A stretch of 64,000 nt of DNA from JBBQWZ01 sp038210135 (GCA_038210135.1 JBBQWZ010000011.1:1-64000); one strand, 5' to 3'. Positions 33,013 through 42,194 are shown, counted from the first letter of the stretch. Numbers and translations are program-made. Notes: generated from the letters alone by a model not told the origin.

Positions 33013-33088
33013 CTGCATCGACTGAACCCCGACCGTAAGGGAGGGGACGAACTGCATCGACTGAACCCCGACCATAAGGAAAGGCACC
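33013..33088 (+). repeat. 39-base tandem duplication carrying two short-form hairpins
   Basis: CTGCATCGACTGAACCCCGA occurs at 33013 and again at 33052, a 39-base unit. The first copy contains an intact hairpin, CCCC-GACC-GTAA-GGGA-GGGG (33027-33046), with tandem G-A mismatches flanked by G-C pairs. The second (33066-33085) has decayed to ATAA and GGAA-AGGC. It lies between two minus-strand genes, ten bases after the stop of the S9 peptidase. Confidence 0.85.
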
Positions 33089-33098
33089 AGCAGCGCCG

Positions 33099-35039
33099 CT
33101 ACTTCAGATACTTCTGGAACCACCGCAGCGTCCGATCCTGCATGTCCACGCGATTCTTCGGATCCATAAAACGGTGCCCTTCGCCCTTGTAAACCACCAG
33201 TTCCGTCGGCTTCCCCAACGCCCGCAGCGCATGCCAATATTCATACGACTGCGGAGCCGGACACTCGGCGTCATACTCACCAACAATGATCAGCGTCGGC
33301 GTCGTCACCTGCTTGATGAACGCAATGGGCGAGCTCTTCGCGTAGACCATCGGATCGTCATACACCGAAGCGCCGAAGAACGGAATCATCCACTGGTCGA
33401 TCAGATTCTGCCCGTAGTAGCTCTCCCAATTCGCAATCCCCGCGCCCGCCATCGCCGCCTTGAAGCGGTTGGTCTGCGTCACCGTCCACATCGTCATGTA
33501 GCCGCCGTAGCTCCAGCCCGTAACGCCCAGCCGGTTGTTGTCGATCGGAAATTTGCCGACCGCGTAATCGACTCCCGCCATCACATCGCGAAGATCCCCG
33601 TACCCGAAATCCTTCACGTTGGCTTTCGTGAAATCCTCACCTTGGCCGTAGCTGCCGCGCGGATTCGGCATCAACACGTAATATCCCTGCGAGGCGAACA
33701 CCGCCGACAAACCTTGCACCGGCCAACCCGGTTTCTGCACCCCCGACGGACCGCCATGGATGATCACCACCATCGGATACTTCTTCCCTGCTTGAATCGA
33801 CGCCGGCGGAAGCAGCCAGCCCTGCACCCGAAAACCCTGGTTCGTCCACTCCAGATTCTGCGCCTCGCCCCACTGCGCCTTCATCGCCGCATTCGACTGC
33901 GTGATCGCCTTCCACTGGCCAATCGGACCCGCCCAAATCTCCGGCGCCTTCGTGAAATTGCTGCGCACCACCGCGGTTTGCGATCCGTCCTTCGATACCG
34001 CGAAGTTCGGAAAGTTGCCGCCAGAATGCACATCCTCCGGCCCATTCCACAGCGACCGGACTTCGTTGTTCGACAGGATCAATTCGGAAATCGCGCTGCC
34101 GCCGCCGGCCGATTCCGTCATTAGAATCCGATCCTGCTTCAGCCAAAATAAAGCACTCGGCGAACTCTTGCGTCCGCGCGTGTGATTGACCGCCGTGCCG
34201 CCGCTCGAAGGCACAGTGAACAAATCGCCGCCGTGAAAGCCTTCGTCGCTCATCAGTCCTTCGATGAAAGCGATCGTCTTTCCGTCCGGCGACCACTTCG
34301 GAATCGCCAGCTGCAATTGCGGCTTGTAGATTTCCTTCGCCTGACCGGTCGCGATCGTCACAACGTGGACGCGCGCGATCCACCAGTTGTTGTCGCCCGG
34401 TCCCGGAGCCGCCGTCGCTGCGAACGCCTGATCATCCGGAGACCAGTCGAAATCGTAAATGTGTAACGCCTGCGGCGACACCTGCGATAACTTGTTCGAA
34501 GCCATGTCCAAAACAGCGATGCGTTGATTCTTGAAGGAGTCATCAATGACGCCCGTTACAGGAGCCGCGGCCAGCAGCGGACCGCCTCCACCTCCGCCTT
34601 CGATGTAGAGAAATGCAACGCGCGTTCCATCGTGCGACCAGTGCGGACGCGCCGCGTATCCCTTCAGCGTGGTCCGCTTCCGCGCGCCCTTGCCATCCGC
34701 GCCAGCCGTCCACAACTGAACCTGGTCTTTTTCGCCCGCCGTCGAAAAGAACGCCAGTGTTCTCGAATCCGGTGACCAAGCCGGGCCGGAGTCGCTCCGT
34801 GCGCCCGCCCCGCCGATCCGGATGATCGTCGCCGATCCTTTCCCATCACTGATATGAACCGCGCCATCAGAAGAAGATGCGATCGACTGTACCCAGGCAT
34901 AGCGCGCGCCATCGGGCGAAATCGCGACATCGTCAAACGTAACCGTCTTGCCCAACTGCTGATTTAGGCTGCCGGTCTGCGCGGAAAGCGCGACCGCCGC
35001 AAGGGGTAGGAGAAACGAAACAAGCAAGCTGCGATTCAT
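33099..35039 (-). CDS. Secreted S9 family prolyl oligopeptidase
   Basis: The start at MNRSLLVSFLLPLAAVALS gives a signal peptide; codons upstream to 35129 are not used. The N-terminal half is a TolB-like seven-bladed propeller (AWSPDSRTLAFFS, HWSHDGTRVAFLY). The C-terminal half is an alpha/beta hydrolase with the nucleophile elbow TGWSYGGYM, the Asp in GEYDAECPAP and the final His in GEGHRFM. This is the DPP4/acylaminoacyl-peptidase type, acting on short peptides outside the cytoplasm. Confidence 0.92.
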   Translation of the reverse strand: MNRSLLVSFLLPLAAVALSAQTGSLNQQLGKTVTFDDVAISPDGARYAWVQSIASSSDGAVHISDGKGSATIIRIGGAGARSDSGPAWSPDSRTLAFFSTAGEKDQVQLWTAGADGKGARKRTTLKGYAARPHWSHDGTRVAFLYIEGGGGGGPLLAAAPVTGVIDDSFKNQRIAVLDMASNKLSQVSPQALHIYDFDWSPDDQAFAATAAPGPGDNNWWIARVHVVTIATGQAKEIYKPQLQLAIPKWSPDGKTIAFIEGLMSDEGFHGGDLFTVPSSGGTAVNHTRGRKSSPSALFWLKQDRILMTESAGGGSAISELILSNNEVRSLWNGPEDVHSGGNFPNFAVSKDGSQTAVVRSNFTKAPEIWAGPIGQWKAITQSNAAMKAQWGEAQNLEWTNQGFRVQGWLLPPASIQAGKKYPMVVIIHGGPSGVQKPGWPVQGLSAVFASQGYYVLMPNPRGSYGQGEDFTKANVKDFGYGDLRDVMAGVDYAVGKFPIDNNRLGVTGWSYGGYMTMWTVTQTNRFKAAMAGAGIANWESYYGQNLIDQWMIPFFGASVYDDPMVYAKSSPIAFIKQVTTPTLIIVGEYDAECPAPQSYEYWHALRALGKPTELVVYKGEGHRFMDPKNRVDMQDRTLRWFQKYLK

Positions 35040-35263
35040 CCTCCGCAGTTTAACGCGTCGCGCGCCGACGTTTGAAAGCTTTGCGCGCCCCAATCCCCGC
35101 GGGGAAAAGTCCGGAAACGGTTCCTCCATCTGAACTCTCTTTACTTCTCCAAGACGAGTGCAATGGGGGTAAGACCGATCCCCTCATTGGTAGGAAGAAA
35201 TCATTACTTAGTACCTACACGGGTACCTCAGACAGGCCGATGAACGGTCATAGGGATTACTGG

Positions 35264-35932
35264 GTGAGTCGTTTAACTATCTACGCGTGTGAATCACAAC
35301 CGATCGTCTTGGAGGGCCTCCAGAAAGTCCTCGGGGCTACCGAAGATCTGGATTTCGTTGGGGCTGCGTCCACAATGACGGACGCACTGGACGGACTGCG
35401 CCGCATGGATCCGGACGTCCTGCTGGTCGATCAGGCCGCCGGACTGAAGGTCGCCTTTCAGTTTCTTTCGGATGTCCGAAGTACGTCTCCGCGCTGCCAG
35501 CCTGTGCTTTGGGTGCAGGACATGGCCGAGATCGATTGCTTCCGGGCCTTGCAACTGGGTGCCCGCGGAATCGTTCGCAAGACACTACCCGTCGAAATGC
35601 TCGTCGATTGTCTGCGCTCGGTTGCAAAAGGAACGATTTGGATCGAGAGCTCGCTCTCTAACGAAGTCGTCGGCTTCCTGAACCGCAAGTCCGCGCCGCG
35701 CCTCACGCCGCGTGAGCGCGAAATCACCCGCTACATCTGTGTCGGGCTGAAGAACAAAGAGATCGCGGAGTCGCTCAAGATCACGGCCGGCACGGTCAAG
35801 GTCCACCTCATGCACATCTTTGAAAAGACCGGCGTGAAGGATCGCTTCGAACTCGCCGTCCACGGCCGCCGCCTGTTGGGCGACGAGTCGCAATCGTCGG
35901 TGACCAACAATCAGGCCCAGGTGATGGGATAA
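35264..35932 (+). CDS. NarL/FixJ family response regulator
   Basis: A 222-residue protein from a GTG with AGGGA seven bases upstream; longer in-frame starts at 35240 and 35072 lack this support. The receiver domain covers about 1-120 with phosphoacceptor Asp in DVLLVDQ and Lys in GIVRK. The usual acidic pair near the N terminus is Glu-Ser (ACESQPIV), so metal binding may be weak. The LuxR helix-turn-helix follows (LTPREREITRYICVGLKNKE, then TVKVHLMHIFEKTG). No histidine kinase is adjacent. Confidence 0.86.
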   Translation: MSRLTIYACESQPIVLEGLQKVLGATEDLDFVGAASTMTDALDGLRRMDPDVLLVDQAAGLKVAFQFLSDVRSTSPRCQPVLWVQDMAEIDCFRALQLGARGIVRKTLPVEMLVDCLRSVAKGTIWIESSLSNEVVGFLNRKSAPRLTPREREITRYICVGLKNKEIAESLKITAGTVKVHLMHIFEKTGVKDRFELAVHGRRLLGDESQSSVTNNQAQVMG

Positions 35933-35945
35933 GCAAGAGTCGCGA

Positions 35946-36368
35946 TTAAGCCAGCAGCATATACGTCACAATCGCCATCGCGCCCAGCTTCTTCTGGTCA
36001 TCCATCAGATCGATGCGCGTCACGCACAGCGTCCTGCCCATCTTGACGACATAGCCGCGCGCGATCACTTTCTTCCCCGCAATCGGACGCAGATAATTGA
36101 CTTTCAACTCCGACGTCGTCATGTTCCGATCCTTCGTTCCCAACGCATCCAGGATCACGTGCCACGCTACTTCATCCGCGATCGATGCCAGCACGCCGCC
36201 ATGCATCACGCCGACTCCGTTGAGGATGTCGGGCCGGATCGGGCATTCGAGCGTCACGCCATCTTTGTGATGCTTCACCATCCGCAGACCCAGCGTATTC
36301 TCGAACGCCACGCGATCCGGATAGAGCGATTCGGCAATCGACTTTTTGGACTTGGTCTTCTTCTTCAT
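35946..36368 (-). CDS. PaaI family hotdog thioesterase
   Basis: The start is MKKKTKSKKSIAES at 36368. The 140-residue protein has the PaaI pattern: NGVGVMHGGVLASIADEVAW near residues 50-69, which carries the catalytic acidic residue on the central helix, and a strand-rich second half ending AMAIVTYML. Such enzymes hydrolyse aryl- or acyl-CoA thioesters. It lies 11 bases after the quinone oxidoreductase gene on the same strand, so the two are probably one transcript. Confidence 0.87.
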   Translation of the reverse strand: MKKKTKSKKSIAESLYPDRVAFENTLGLRMVKHHKDGVTLECPIRPDILNGVGVMHGGVLASIADEVAWHVILDALGTKDRNMTTSELKVNYLRPIAGKKVIARGYVVKMGRTLCVTRIDLMDDQKKLGAMAIVTYMLLA

Positions 36369-36379
36369 CACTGCCTTGC

Positions 36380-37357
36380 TCACTCCATCACCAACACAGC
36401 CTTCCCCAGAACCTTCCGATCCGCCAGATCCCGCATCGCCTCCGGAGCCTGTTCGAGCCTGTACGTGCGCGCCACCACGGGCTTGATTTTGCCTTCGAGA
36501 TACATCTTCTCGAGCGCGCTCTGCACCTCCGCCGGATACTCGTGATGCGTCTGTATCCAGCCGCCCCACAAAACACCGACGATCGAAATATTCTTCAACA
36601 GGATCCGGTTCACCTGAATCGATGGAATGCGCCCCGCCGCGAATCCGATCACCAGCAGCCTGCCTTCAGGCGCAATCGTCTTCGTCGACAGATCGAAAAT
36701 ATCGGCACCCACCGGATCGTAGATGATATCGGCGCCGCGTCCGCCCGTCAGTTCTTTCACCGCATCAACCCACGTTCCGTCGCTGTAGTTCAAAACATAA
36801 TCGGCGCCTTGCGCCTTCGAGAAGTCCAACTTGTCCTTGCTCCCCGCCGTCGCAATCACGCGCGCGCCCAGGGCCTTGCCGATTTGGATCGCCGACATGC
36901 CGACACCGCTCGCACCCGCGTGCACCAGCAGCCATTCGCCTGGCTTCACCTGCGTCCGATGCGTCAAAGCAAAATACGAGGTGTGATAAACGATCGGCAT
37001 CGCCGCCGCCTCCGCGAACCCCAGGCCTTTCGGCAGCGTGAACGTATTGCGGGCGGGCGCTAGCGACATTTCGCCGAGTCCGCCGCCGTGCGTCATCGCG
37101 ACCACGAAATCGCCTGGCTTATGCGTCGTCACGCCCTCGCCCACCGCATCAACGACGCCCGCAACCTCCGCACCCACCGTGAATGGGAACGGCGGCTTCA
37201 CCTGATACTTCCCTTGGCATTGCAGAATGTCGAAGAAGTTCAGTGCCGACGCGCGATTGCGGATTCGCACTTGCCCCGCTGCCGGTTGCGGCGGCGCGAT
37301 CTCTTCGAGCGACATGGATTCGGGTTCGCCCCAGGCGTGCACGCGCCAGGCTCTCAT
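36380..37357 (-). CDS. Quinone oxidoreductase-like zinc-independent MDR enzyme
   Basis: 325 residues from MRAWRVHAWGEPESM. It is a medium-chain dehydrogenase/reductase with the GroES-like N-terminal half (RNRASALNFFDILQCQG, FTVGAEVAGVVDAVG) and the Rossmann NADPH motif LVHAGASGVGMSAIQIGKA near residue 145. No structural or catalytic zinc Cys set is present, which places it with QOR/zeta-crystallin-type NADPH:quinone reductases. The thioesterase follows after 11 bases. The substrate is inferred only at family level. Confidence 0.88.
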   Translation of the reverse strand: MRAWRVHAWGEPESMSLEEIAPPQPAAGQVRIRNRASALNFFDILQCQGKYQVKPPFPFTVGAEVAGVVDAVGEGVTTHKPGDFVVAMTHGGGLGEMSLAPARNTFTLPKGLGFAEAAAMPIVYHTSYFALTHRTQVKPGEWLLVHAGASGVGMSAIQIGKALGARVIATAGSKDKLDFSKAQGADYVLNYSDGTWVDAVKELTGGRGADIIYDPVGADIFDLSTKTIAPEGRLLVIGFAAGRIPSIQVNRILLKNISIVGVLWGGWIQTHHEYPAEVQSALEKMYLEGKIKPVVARTYRLEQAPEAMRDLADRKVLGKAVLVME

Positions 37358-37436
37358 CAGTGAAATCCCCCTATGAAAAACACGGAAACAGACCCATGAC
37401 ATAATGTCTTCAAGATCTGCGAATCCCGAGGTTACC

Positions 37437-38228
37437 ATGACAACTCAAGCCGTCCCGATGCCCGCGCACCTGCCCGTTGACCTGCCTCAGCCGCCGAAGT
37501 TCGACACCCCGGCACAGGAGCGGTTGCATCGGAAACAGATGCTCGCCGCATCCTTCCGGCTCTTCGCGAAGTTCGGTTTTTCCGAAGGCGTCGCCGGCCA
37601 CATCACAGCTCGCGATCCGGAGCACGAGGATTGCTTTTGGGTCAATCCGTTCGGCATGCACTTCTCTCTCATTAGGACGTCCGACCTGCTGCTGGTGAAC
37701 CACGCGGGCGAAGTCGTCGAAGGCAATCGGCCCGTAAACCGCGCCGCCTTCGCCATCCACTCGCGCTGCCACGCCGCGCGCCCCGACGTCGTCGCCGCCG
37801 CGCACGCGCACTCCTTGCACGGTAAGGCCTGGTCGTCCCTCGGCCGCCTCCTCGATCCCATCACCCAGGATGCCTGCGCCTTCTATGGCGACCACGGCCT
37901 GTTTGCGGATTTCACCGGCGTCGTTCTCGAAACCAGCGAAGGCGATCGCATCGCCGAAGCGCTCGGACAAAATAAGGCCGTCATTCTGCAAAATCACGGC
38001 CTGCTCACCGTCGGGAAGACCGTCGAAGAGGCCGCCTGGTGGTTCATCACCATGGAGCGCACCTGTCAGGCGCAGTTACTCGCCGAAGCCGCCGGCAAGC
38101 CGATCCATATTCGTCCGGAAGAAGCGAAGCTCACCCGCGGCCAGGTCGGCACGAATTTCTCCGGTTGGTTCCAGTTCCAGCCGATGTATCAGGTGATCGT
38201 CCGCGAACAGCCGGACCTGTTGGAGTAA
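37437..38228 (+). CDS. Class II aldolase/adducin family protein
   Basis: I start at ATG 37437, preceded by CGAGG; an ATG at 37404 is possible. The 263-residue fold matches fuculose-phosphate aldolase/adducin head. The metal site is visible as AAAHAHSLHG near residue 120 and the later His in VILQNHGLLTVGKTVEEA near 190. Substrate-binding GVAGHITARDPE is near residue 46. Some members are aldolases and some, like this one with HSLHG, are of unassigned activity. It is transcribed alone. Confidence 0.88.
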   Translation: MTTQAVPMPAHLPVDLPQPPKFDTPAQERLHRKQMLAASFRLFAKFGFSEGVAGHITARDPEHEDCFWVNPFGMHFSLIRTSDLLLVNHAGEVVEGNRPVNRAAFAIHSRCHAARPDVVAAAHAHSLHGKAWSSLGRLLDPITQDACAFYGDHGLFADFTGVVLETSEGDRIAEALGQNKAVILQNHGLLTVGKTVEEAAWWFITMERTCQAQLLAEAAGKPIHIRPEEAKLTRGQVGTNFSGWFQFQPMYQVIVREQPDLLE

Positions 38229-38242
38229 ACCTTTTTCGAATT

Positions 38243-38350
38243 TATGTAGACTGCGCTCCATCCGAGCCGCGCACGAAGCAGCGCGCAGCGCCGCGGAGTA
38301 AGCGGATTACATGCTGTTCCGCCACGATTCAGAAACCCGAAAGCCGCTCT
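38243..38350 (+). repeat. Long-form dispersed structured repeat, copy B
   Basis: Lies between the convergent aldolase and amidase genes and aligns with copy A (25221-25340). The core folds as CCGC (38268-38271), seven bases GCACGAA, apical stem GCAGCGC/GCGCCGC around GCA, seven bases GGAGTAA, and GCGG (38303-38306). One apical pair differs from copy A and becomes A-C, so this copy's apical stem is slightly weaker. Confidence 0.85.
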
Positions 38351-38354
38351 AAAC

Positions 38355-40028
38355 CTATTCGCGGGCCGCGACGTCGAAGTGGCTGAGCGTGCCCGCGTAG
38401 TTCGCAATGCCTTTGTAGAGCGCCTCGGCGATCTTCAACCGGTGCTCGCCGCGCTTCATCAGCGATTCATCCGTCGCGTTGCTCAGGAAGCCGATCTCTA
38501 CCAGCACCGCCGGCATGCTCGCGCCGATCAGCACCACGAACGGCGCCTTTTTGATTCCACGATTTCGCGCCTGGGCGTTGTTCGATGACGACGTGGAGAA
38601 CAGCGAATTCTGCACCCGCGTCGCGAATTCCTTCGACTCTTCAACTTTGTCTTTCAACGCGATTTTCTTCAGTAAATCGCCCAAATCGTGAATCGATTTC
38701 GTTCCGCTTGCGTTCTCGCGCGCCGCCACATCCAGCGCGGATCTCGAAGTCGTGAAGCTCAGGTAGTAGGTCTCGACTCCCGCCGCCGTGCGTAACACCG
38801 ACGAATTCGCGTGGATCGAGATGAACAGATCCGCCTTGCGATCGTTCGCAAACGGACCTCGGTCCTCAAGCGGGATGAAGTTGTCATCCTTCCGCGTGTA
38901 ATAAACTTCGCTGCCCAAACGCTCTTCGAGCAACGCGCCCAGCTTTAACGAAATATCCAGAACGACGTCCTTCTCGGTCAGGCCCGACGGCCCCGTCGTG
39001 CCATGATCCTTGCCGCCATGTCCAGCATCGATCACCACGCGGCCCAGTTTCAGGCCCAGCACGCGCGTCAGCGAGCGATCGCCGTTCGCGTTCGCCTTGG
39101 CCGGCAACGACGTCGCTTCCCGGTCGCGCGAAGGATTCAGCTTCGGCTCGATCCGGTCGATCGGCTTCGGCTCGCTCGGGGCGCGCAACGCCACCCGGTC
39201 GCTTCTCGTCAAACCCGTGAGTAAATTCGGCGTCGGACCGGGTACGCCCCGCATCGGTTTCTCCAACCGGAAAATCGCTAATGGATCGATCAGCACCGGT
39301 CGCGGAACGTCCACCCGCTGTTTCTGCGGCCTCGGTGGAGGCGGCTCGAACACACGCGCCGTGTTGCCCGGAGTACTTATAAAAGAAGGTTCCGTCACGA
39401 CCGGCGGAATTTTCGCCTCGACTGCAACCCGCGGATTCCGGATGTCCGGCGCGATCTCCATATTCGGCGTTTGGCTCAAACGCGTAGCCCGCGAAACACT
39501 CGGCGCAACCGACGGCGCACCGTGCTCCGCCGAGCGGATCTCAATCACCAGGCGATCCGGATTGGTCATCTGCGAAGCCGTGAATTCCGGCTTCCCTTCG
39601 AGATCGAGGACGATGCGCGTCTTCCCCGGTGTCGTCTCCGCCACCCGGATCTGCTTCAGCACGCTGTCGCCAACCGCGATCACTTTCATGCCGTTCTTGC
39701 CCGGCGCCCCATCCGCGCCTAATGCGGGCTTCGCGCCGGCGATGTCGAAAAACAAACGTTCCGGCGATCCGATTCGCTCGGAATGATATTTGAAAGGCGT
39801 TGTGGTTTCGATCGCCACCCGCGTCACGTCGCCCAGCGACCAGAAGCGGATCGCAGTGACCTTGGACGATCCGGACTTGACATCGTCGTCCGTCGGAGCT
39901 TCGGTGGATTTCGCCGCGGCTCCCGGAACCTTGCGCCGCTTCACCGCTGCATCAAGCGACGCGACAGACGCCAATCCTGCGATCAGGATCGTAGCCATGC
40001 CCGCGCCGATGACGTTGCGACCAACCAT
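38355..40028 (-). CDS. N-acetylmuramoyl-L-alanine amidase with AMIN domain
   Basis: A 557-residue exported protein: a signal segment (1-28), an AMIN domain at about 55-165 (VTAIRFWSLGDVTRVAIETT), a Pro-rich linker, and an Amidase_3 catalytic domain at about 330-545. Zinc residues are visible: His in VVIDAGHGGKDHGT, Glu further on in GLTEKD, the His in FISIHANSS, and the catalytic Glu in VLVEIGFLSN. It cleaves peptide from glycan strands in cell separation. It begins six bases after the lytic transglycosylase gene. Confidence 0.93.
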   Translation of the reverse strand: MVGRNVIGAGMATILIAGLASVASLDAAVKRRKVPGAAAKSTEAPTDDDVKSGSSKVTAIRFWSLGDVTRVAIETTTPFKYHSERIGSPERLFFDIAGAKPALGADGAPGKNGMKVIAVGDSVLKQIRVAETTPGKTRIVLDLEGKPEFTASQMTNPDRLVIEIRSAEHGAPSVAPSVSRATRLSQTPNMEIAPDIRNPRVAVEAKIPPVVTEPSFISTPGNTARVFEPPPPRPQKQRVDVPRPVLIDPLAIFRLEKPMRGVPGPTPNLLTGLTRSDRVALRAPSEPKPIDRIEPKLNPSRDREATSLPAKANANGDRSLTRVLGLKLGRVVIDAGHGGKDHGTTGPSGLTEKDVVLDISLKLGALLEERLGSEVYYTRKDDNFIPLEDRGPFANDRKADLFISIHANSSVLRTAAGVETYYLSFTTSRSALDVAARENASGTKSIHDLGDLLKKIALKDKVEESKEFATRVQNSLFSTSSSNNAQARNRGIKKAPFVVLIGASMPAVLVEIGFLSNATDESLMKRGEHRLKIAEALYKGIANYAGTLSHFDVAARE

Positions 40029-40034
40029 AAGTAG

Positions 40035-40841
40035 CTATCGCGTGCGGAGAAAAATTCTCCCTTGCTCGTCCGTGTAGGATTCGAGCTTCGGATGCTCCGG
40101 CTTGGGCGGTTCCACCTTCGCCGCTTCGACGGCCGGCTGCAATTGCGCAACCTTCTTCTCGTAAGCGCGCCGCGCCTCGCCGTATTTCTTGCCCACCTGG
40201 TACACGTAATTCTGCGTTTCCGCATACGGCGGAATCCACTTGTACTTCGCCACCGCGCCTTCGCCTGCATTGTAGGCCGCAAGCGCCAGGCGATCGTCTT
40301 TGTACAAATCCTGAAGGTGCTTCAAGTACTTCACGCCAGCTTCGATATTCTGCTTCGCATCGAAGCTGTTCTGGGCTCCGTACTGACGCGCCGTCGATGG
40401 AATCAACTGCATCAATCCAACCGCGCCCTTATTGGAAATCGCGAACTGGTTGAAGTTGCTTTCGACCTTGATCACCGAATGGACCAGCAGCGGATCCACA
40501 TTGTGCCGCGCCGCCGCGTCTTCGACCAATTGCTGAATGCCCGCCGACGCCTGTTCGTTCACCGGCTTCGAATTCGCCAGCCGCTCTGGAATCTCGATCG
40601 GCGCGATCACCTGTTCCGACACCTTGGTCATTTGCAGCGCAGAAGCCGCCGCTACCGGAATCGCCACTGGCTTCGAAAGCACGCCCACGCTGCGAACCAA
40701 CCGCCCACTGCGCGGATCCGCTTTCACCGTGGTCGCCATCCGCGGAGCCGGAATCGGAGCGGTCATAGCGGGCGCGGCGGAGCTATCCGCGGCAAACGCC
40801 AAGGCCGAACACACCGATACCACTCCGAAACAGAACCGCAT
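40035..40841 (-). CDS. Lytic murein transglycosylase (SLT domain)
   Basis: The start at MRFCFGVVSVCSALAFAAD gives a signal peptide. After a low-complexity linker, the SLT domain spans about residues 110-215: HSVIKVESNFNQFAISNKGA carries the catalytic Glu, followed by VGLMQLIPSTARQYG and LALAAYNAGEGAV. It cleaves glycan strands to 1,6-anhydromuropeptides. A short tail (YTDEQGRIFLRTR) ends the chain. It is immediately upstream of the amidase, so two peptidoglycan hydrolases are cotranscribed. Confidence 0.93.
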   Translation of the reverse strand: MRFCFGVVSVCSALAFAADSSAAPAMTAPIPAPRMATTVKADPRSGRLVRSVGVLSKPVAIPVAAASALQMTKVSEQVIAPIEIPERLANSKPVNEQASAGIQQLVEDAAARHNVDPLLVHSVIKVESNFNQFAISNKGAVGLMQLIPSTARQYGAQNSFDAKQNIEAGVKYLKHLQDLYKDDRLALAAYNAGEGAVAKYKWIPPYAETQNYVYQVGKKYGEARRAYEKKVAQLQPAVEAAKVEPPKPEHPKLESYTDEQGRIFLRTR

Positions 40842-40889
40842 GATCCTGTTTTTTACTATACTCGCAAATTCCACTGTTATCATCATCTC

Positions 40890-41438
40890 ATGTGGTCGCT
40901 TTCTGCCGCCTACGTTCTCACCGGTGGCCGAAGCACGCGGATGGGCTCCGACAAAGCCCTGCTTCCCTGGCCAAATCCTGACTCGCCTCCGATGGCCCAG
41001 CGCGTCGCCGCCATTGCCGCGGAGGCCGCCGGCTCGGTCACGCTGGTCGGTGATCCCGACCGCTACCGTCATCTCGGCTTTCCTGTCATTCCCGATCTGC
41101 ATCCCGGTCTCGGACCGCTTTCGGGCGTCGAAGCCGCCCTCGCCCACACCCGTGCCGAATGGAACCTGATCCTGGCCTGCGATCTGCCCCATCTCGATGT
41201 GGCTTTCCTCGCCGATCTGCTTGCCCTCAAGCAGGTTAGCGTCGCCACCACTGGAGGCCAGCCGGCTCTCTGCGCCGTACTTTCCTCGAAATGCCTGGCC
41301 GATGTCCGCCGCTCGATCGCCAACGGCGATCTCGCCTGGCACCGGTTTCTCGACTCGATCCCAGCCTCCCGTGTTCCCGCCGACCCTCAAATGCTTGCTA
41401 ATATGAACTCCCCAAAGGACTTGCCAGCACATGAGTGA
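40890..41438 (+). CDS. mobA: Molybdenum cofactor guanylyltransferase
   Basis: A 182-residue nucleotidyltransferase starting at ATG 40890. The GTP loop is LTGGRSTRMGSDKALLPW near residue 11, the metal Asp is in LACDLPHLD near residue 95, and the end reads ANMNSPKDL, the family's NINTPEDL. It attaches GMP to molybdopterin to make the dinucleotide cofactor. Its last codons overlap the following ABC ATPase by eight bases. The molybdoenzyme at 48803 is a candidate user, although sulfite oxidases often use the simpler cofactor. Confidence 0.9.
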   Translation: MWSLSAAYVLTGGRSTRMGSDKALLPWPNPDSPPMAQRVAAIAAEAAGSVTLVGDPDRYRHLGFPVIPDLHPGLGPLSGVEAALAHTRAEWNLILACDLPHLDVAFLADLLALKQVSVATTGGQPALCAVLSSKCLADVRRSIANGDLAWHRFLDSIPASRVPADPQMLANMNSPKDLPAHE

Positions 41439-42183
41439 GCAGTCGCACTATATCGAATTCCGTAATGTCTGTAAGACGTTCGACAGGCCCATTTTAGTCG
41501 ACGTCAATTTTCATGTAGATGCGGGCGAGACCCTCGCTATCATCGGCCGCTCCGGCGTCGGAAAGTCCGTAACTCTACAGCACATAATGGGTTTCCTCAA
41601 GCCGGACTCCGGTAGCGTGATCGTTGCCTATGAAGATGTTACGAACGCCAACGAGACCGAAATGCGCCGGATTCGCAGGAAAGTGACCATGGTCTTCCAG
41701 TCTGGAGCCCTGTTCGACTCCCTGACCGTCGGCGAAAACATCCTCTTTTCGCTCGAACTCCGCGAAGACTACGACTCGAAAAACAAAGAAGATGTCGTCA
41801 ATGGACTGCTCCACATGGTGGACCTGGGCGACTACCGCGACGTCTATCCGGCGGACTTATCGACCGGGCACAAGCGGGCCGTCGCCATCGCCCGCGCTCT
41901 CGCCGCCCAGCCCGAATGCATCCTCTACGACGAGCCCACCACCATGGTCGATGCCATCATGTCCGACCACGTCGGGAACCTGATGCTGCGCCTCAAGAGC
42001 CAGTTGCACCTGACCTCCGTCGTCGTCACCCACGACCTGGACCTGATGCGCAAAGTTGCCGATAAAGTGGTCGTGCTCTTCGACGGCAAAGCAATCTACT
42101 TCGGCCCCGTCAGCGAACTCGACCACAGCGAGCATCCTCACATCCAGGAATTCCTCGCAATGGATCGCGTCGAGATCGATTGA
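41431..42183 (+). CDS. MlaF-like ABC transporter ATP-binding protein
   Basis: A 250-residue ATPase. Walker A is GRSGVGKSVT and Walker B is CILYDEPTT. The Q-loop FQSGALFDSLTVGENILF is typical of the MlaF/Ttg2A group, which powers phospholipid transport between membranes. Two departures are visible: the ABC signature is LSTGHKRAVAIARA instead of LSGGM.KR, and the D-loop is TMVDAI where TGLDPI is usual. No permease (MlaE) or MCE protein (MlaD) is next to it in this window. Confidence 0.88.
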   Translation: MSEQSHYIEFRNVCKTFDRPILVDVNFHVDAGETLAIIGRSGVGKSVTLQHIMGFLKPDSGSVIVAYEDVTNANETEMRRIRRKVTMVFQSGALFDSLTVGENILFSLELREDYDSKNKEDVVNGLLHMVDLGDYRDVYPADLSTGHKRAVAIARALAAQPECILYDEPTTMVDAIMSDHVGNLMLRLKSQLHLTSVVVTHDLDLMRKVADKVVVLFDGKAIYFGPVSELDHSEHPHIQEFLAMDRVEID

Positions 42184-42194
42184 TTCCGCTCGGC

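Noticed and set aside
40035..41432. 465-codon reading of the lytic transglycosylase starting inside mobA
   Set aside because: The upstream part is antisense to mobA; the signal peptide at 40841 sets the real start.
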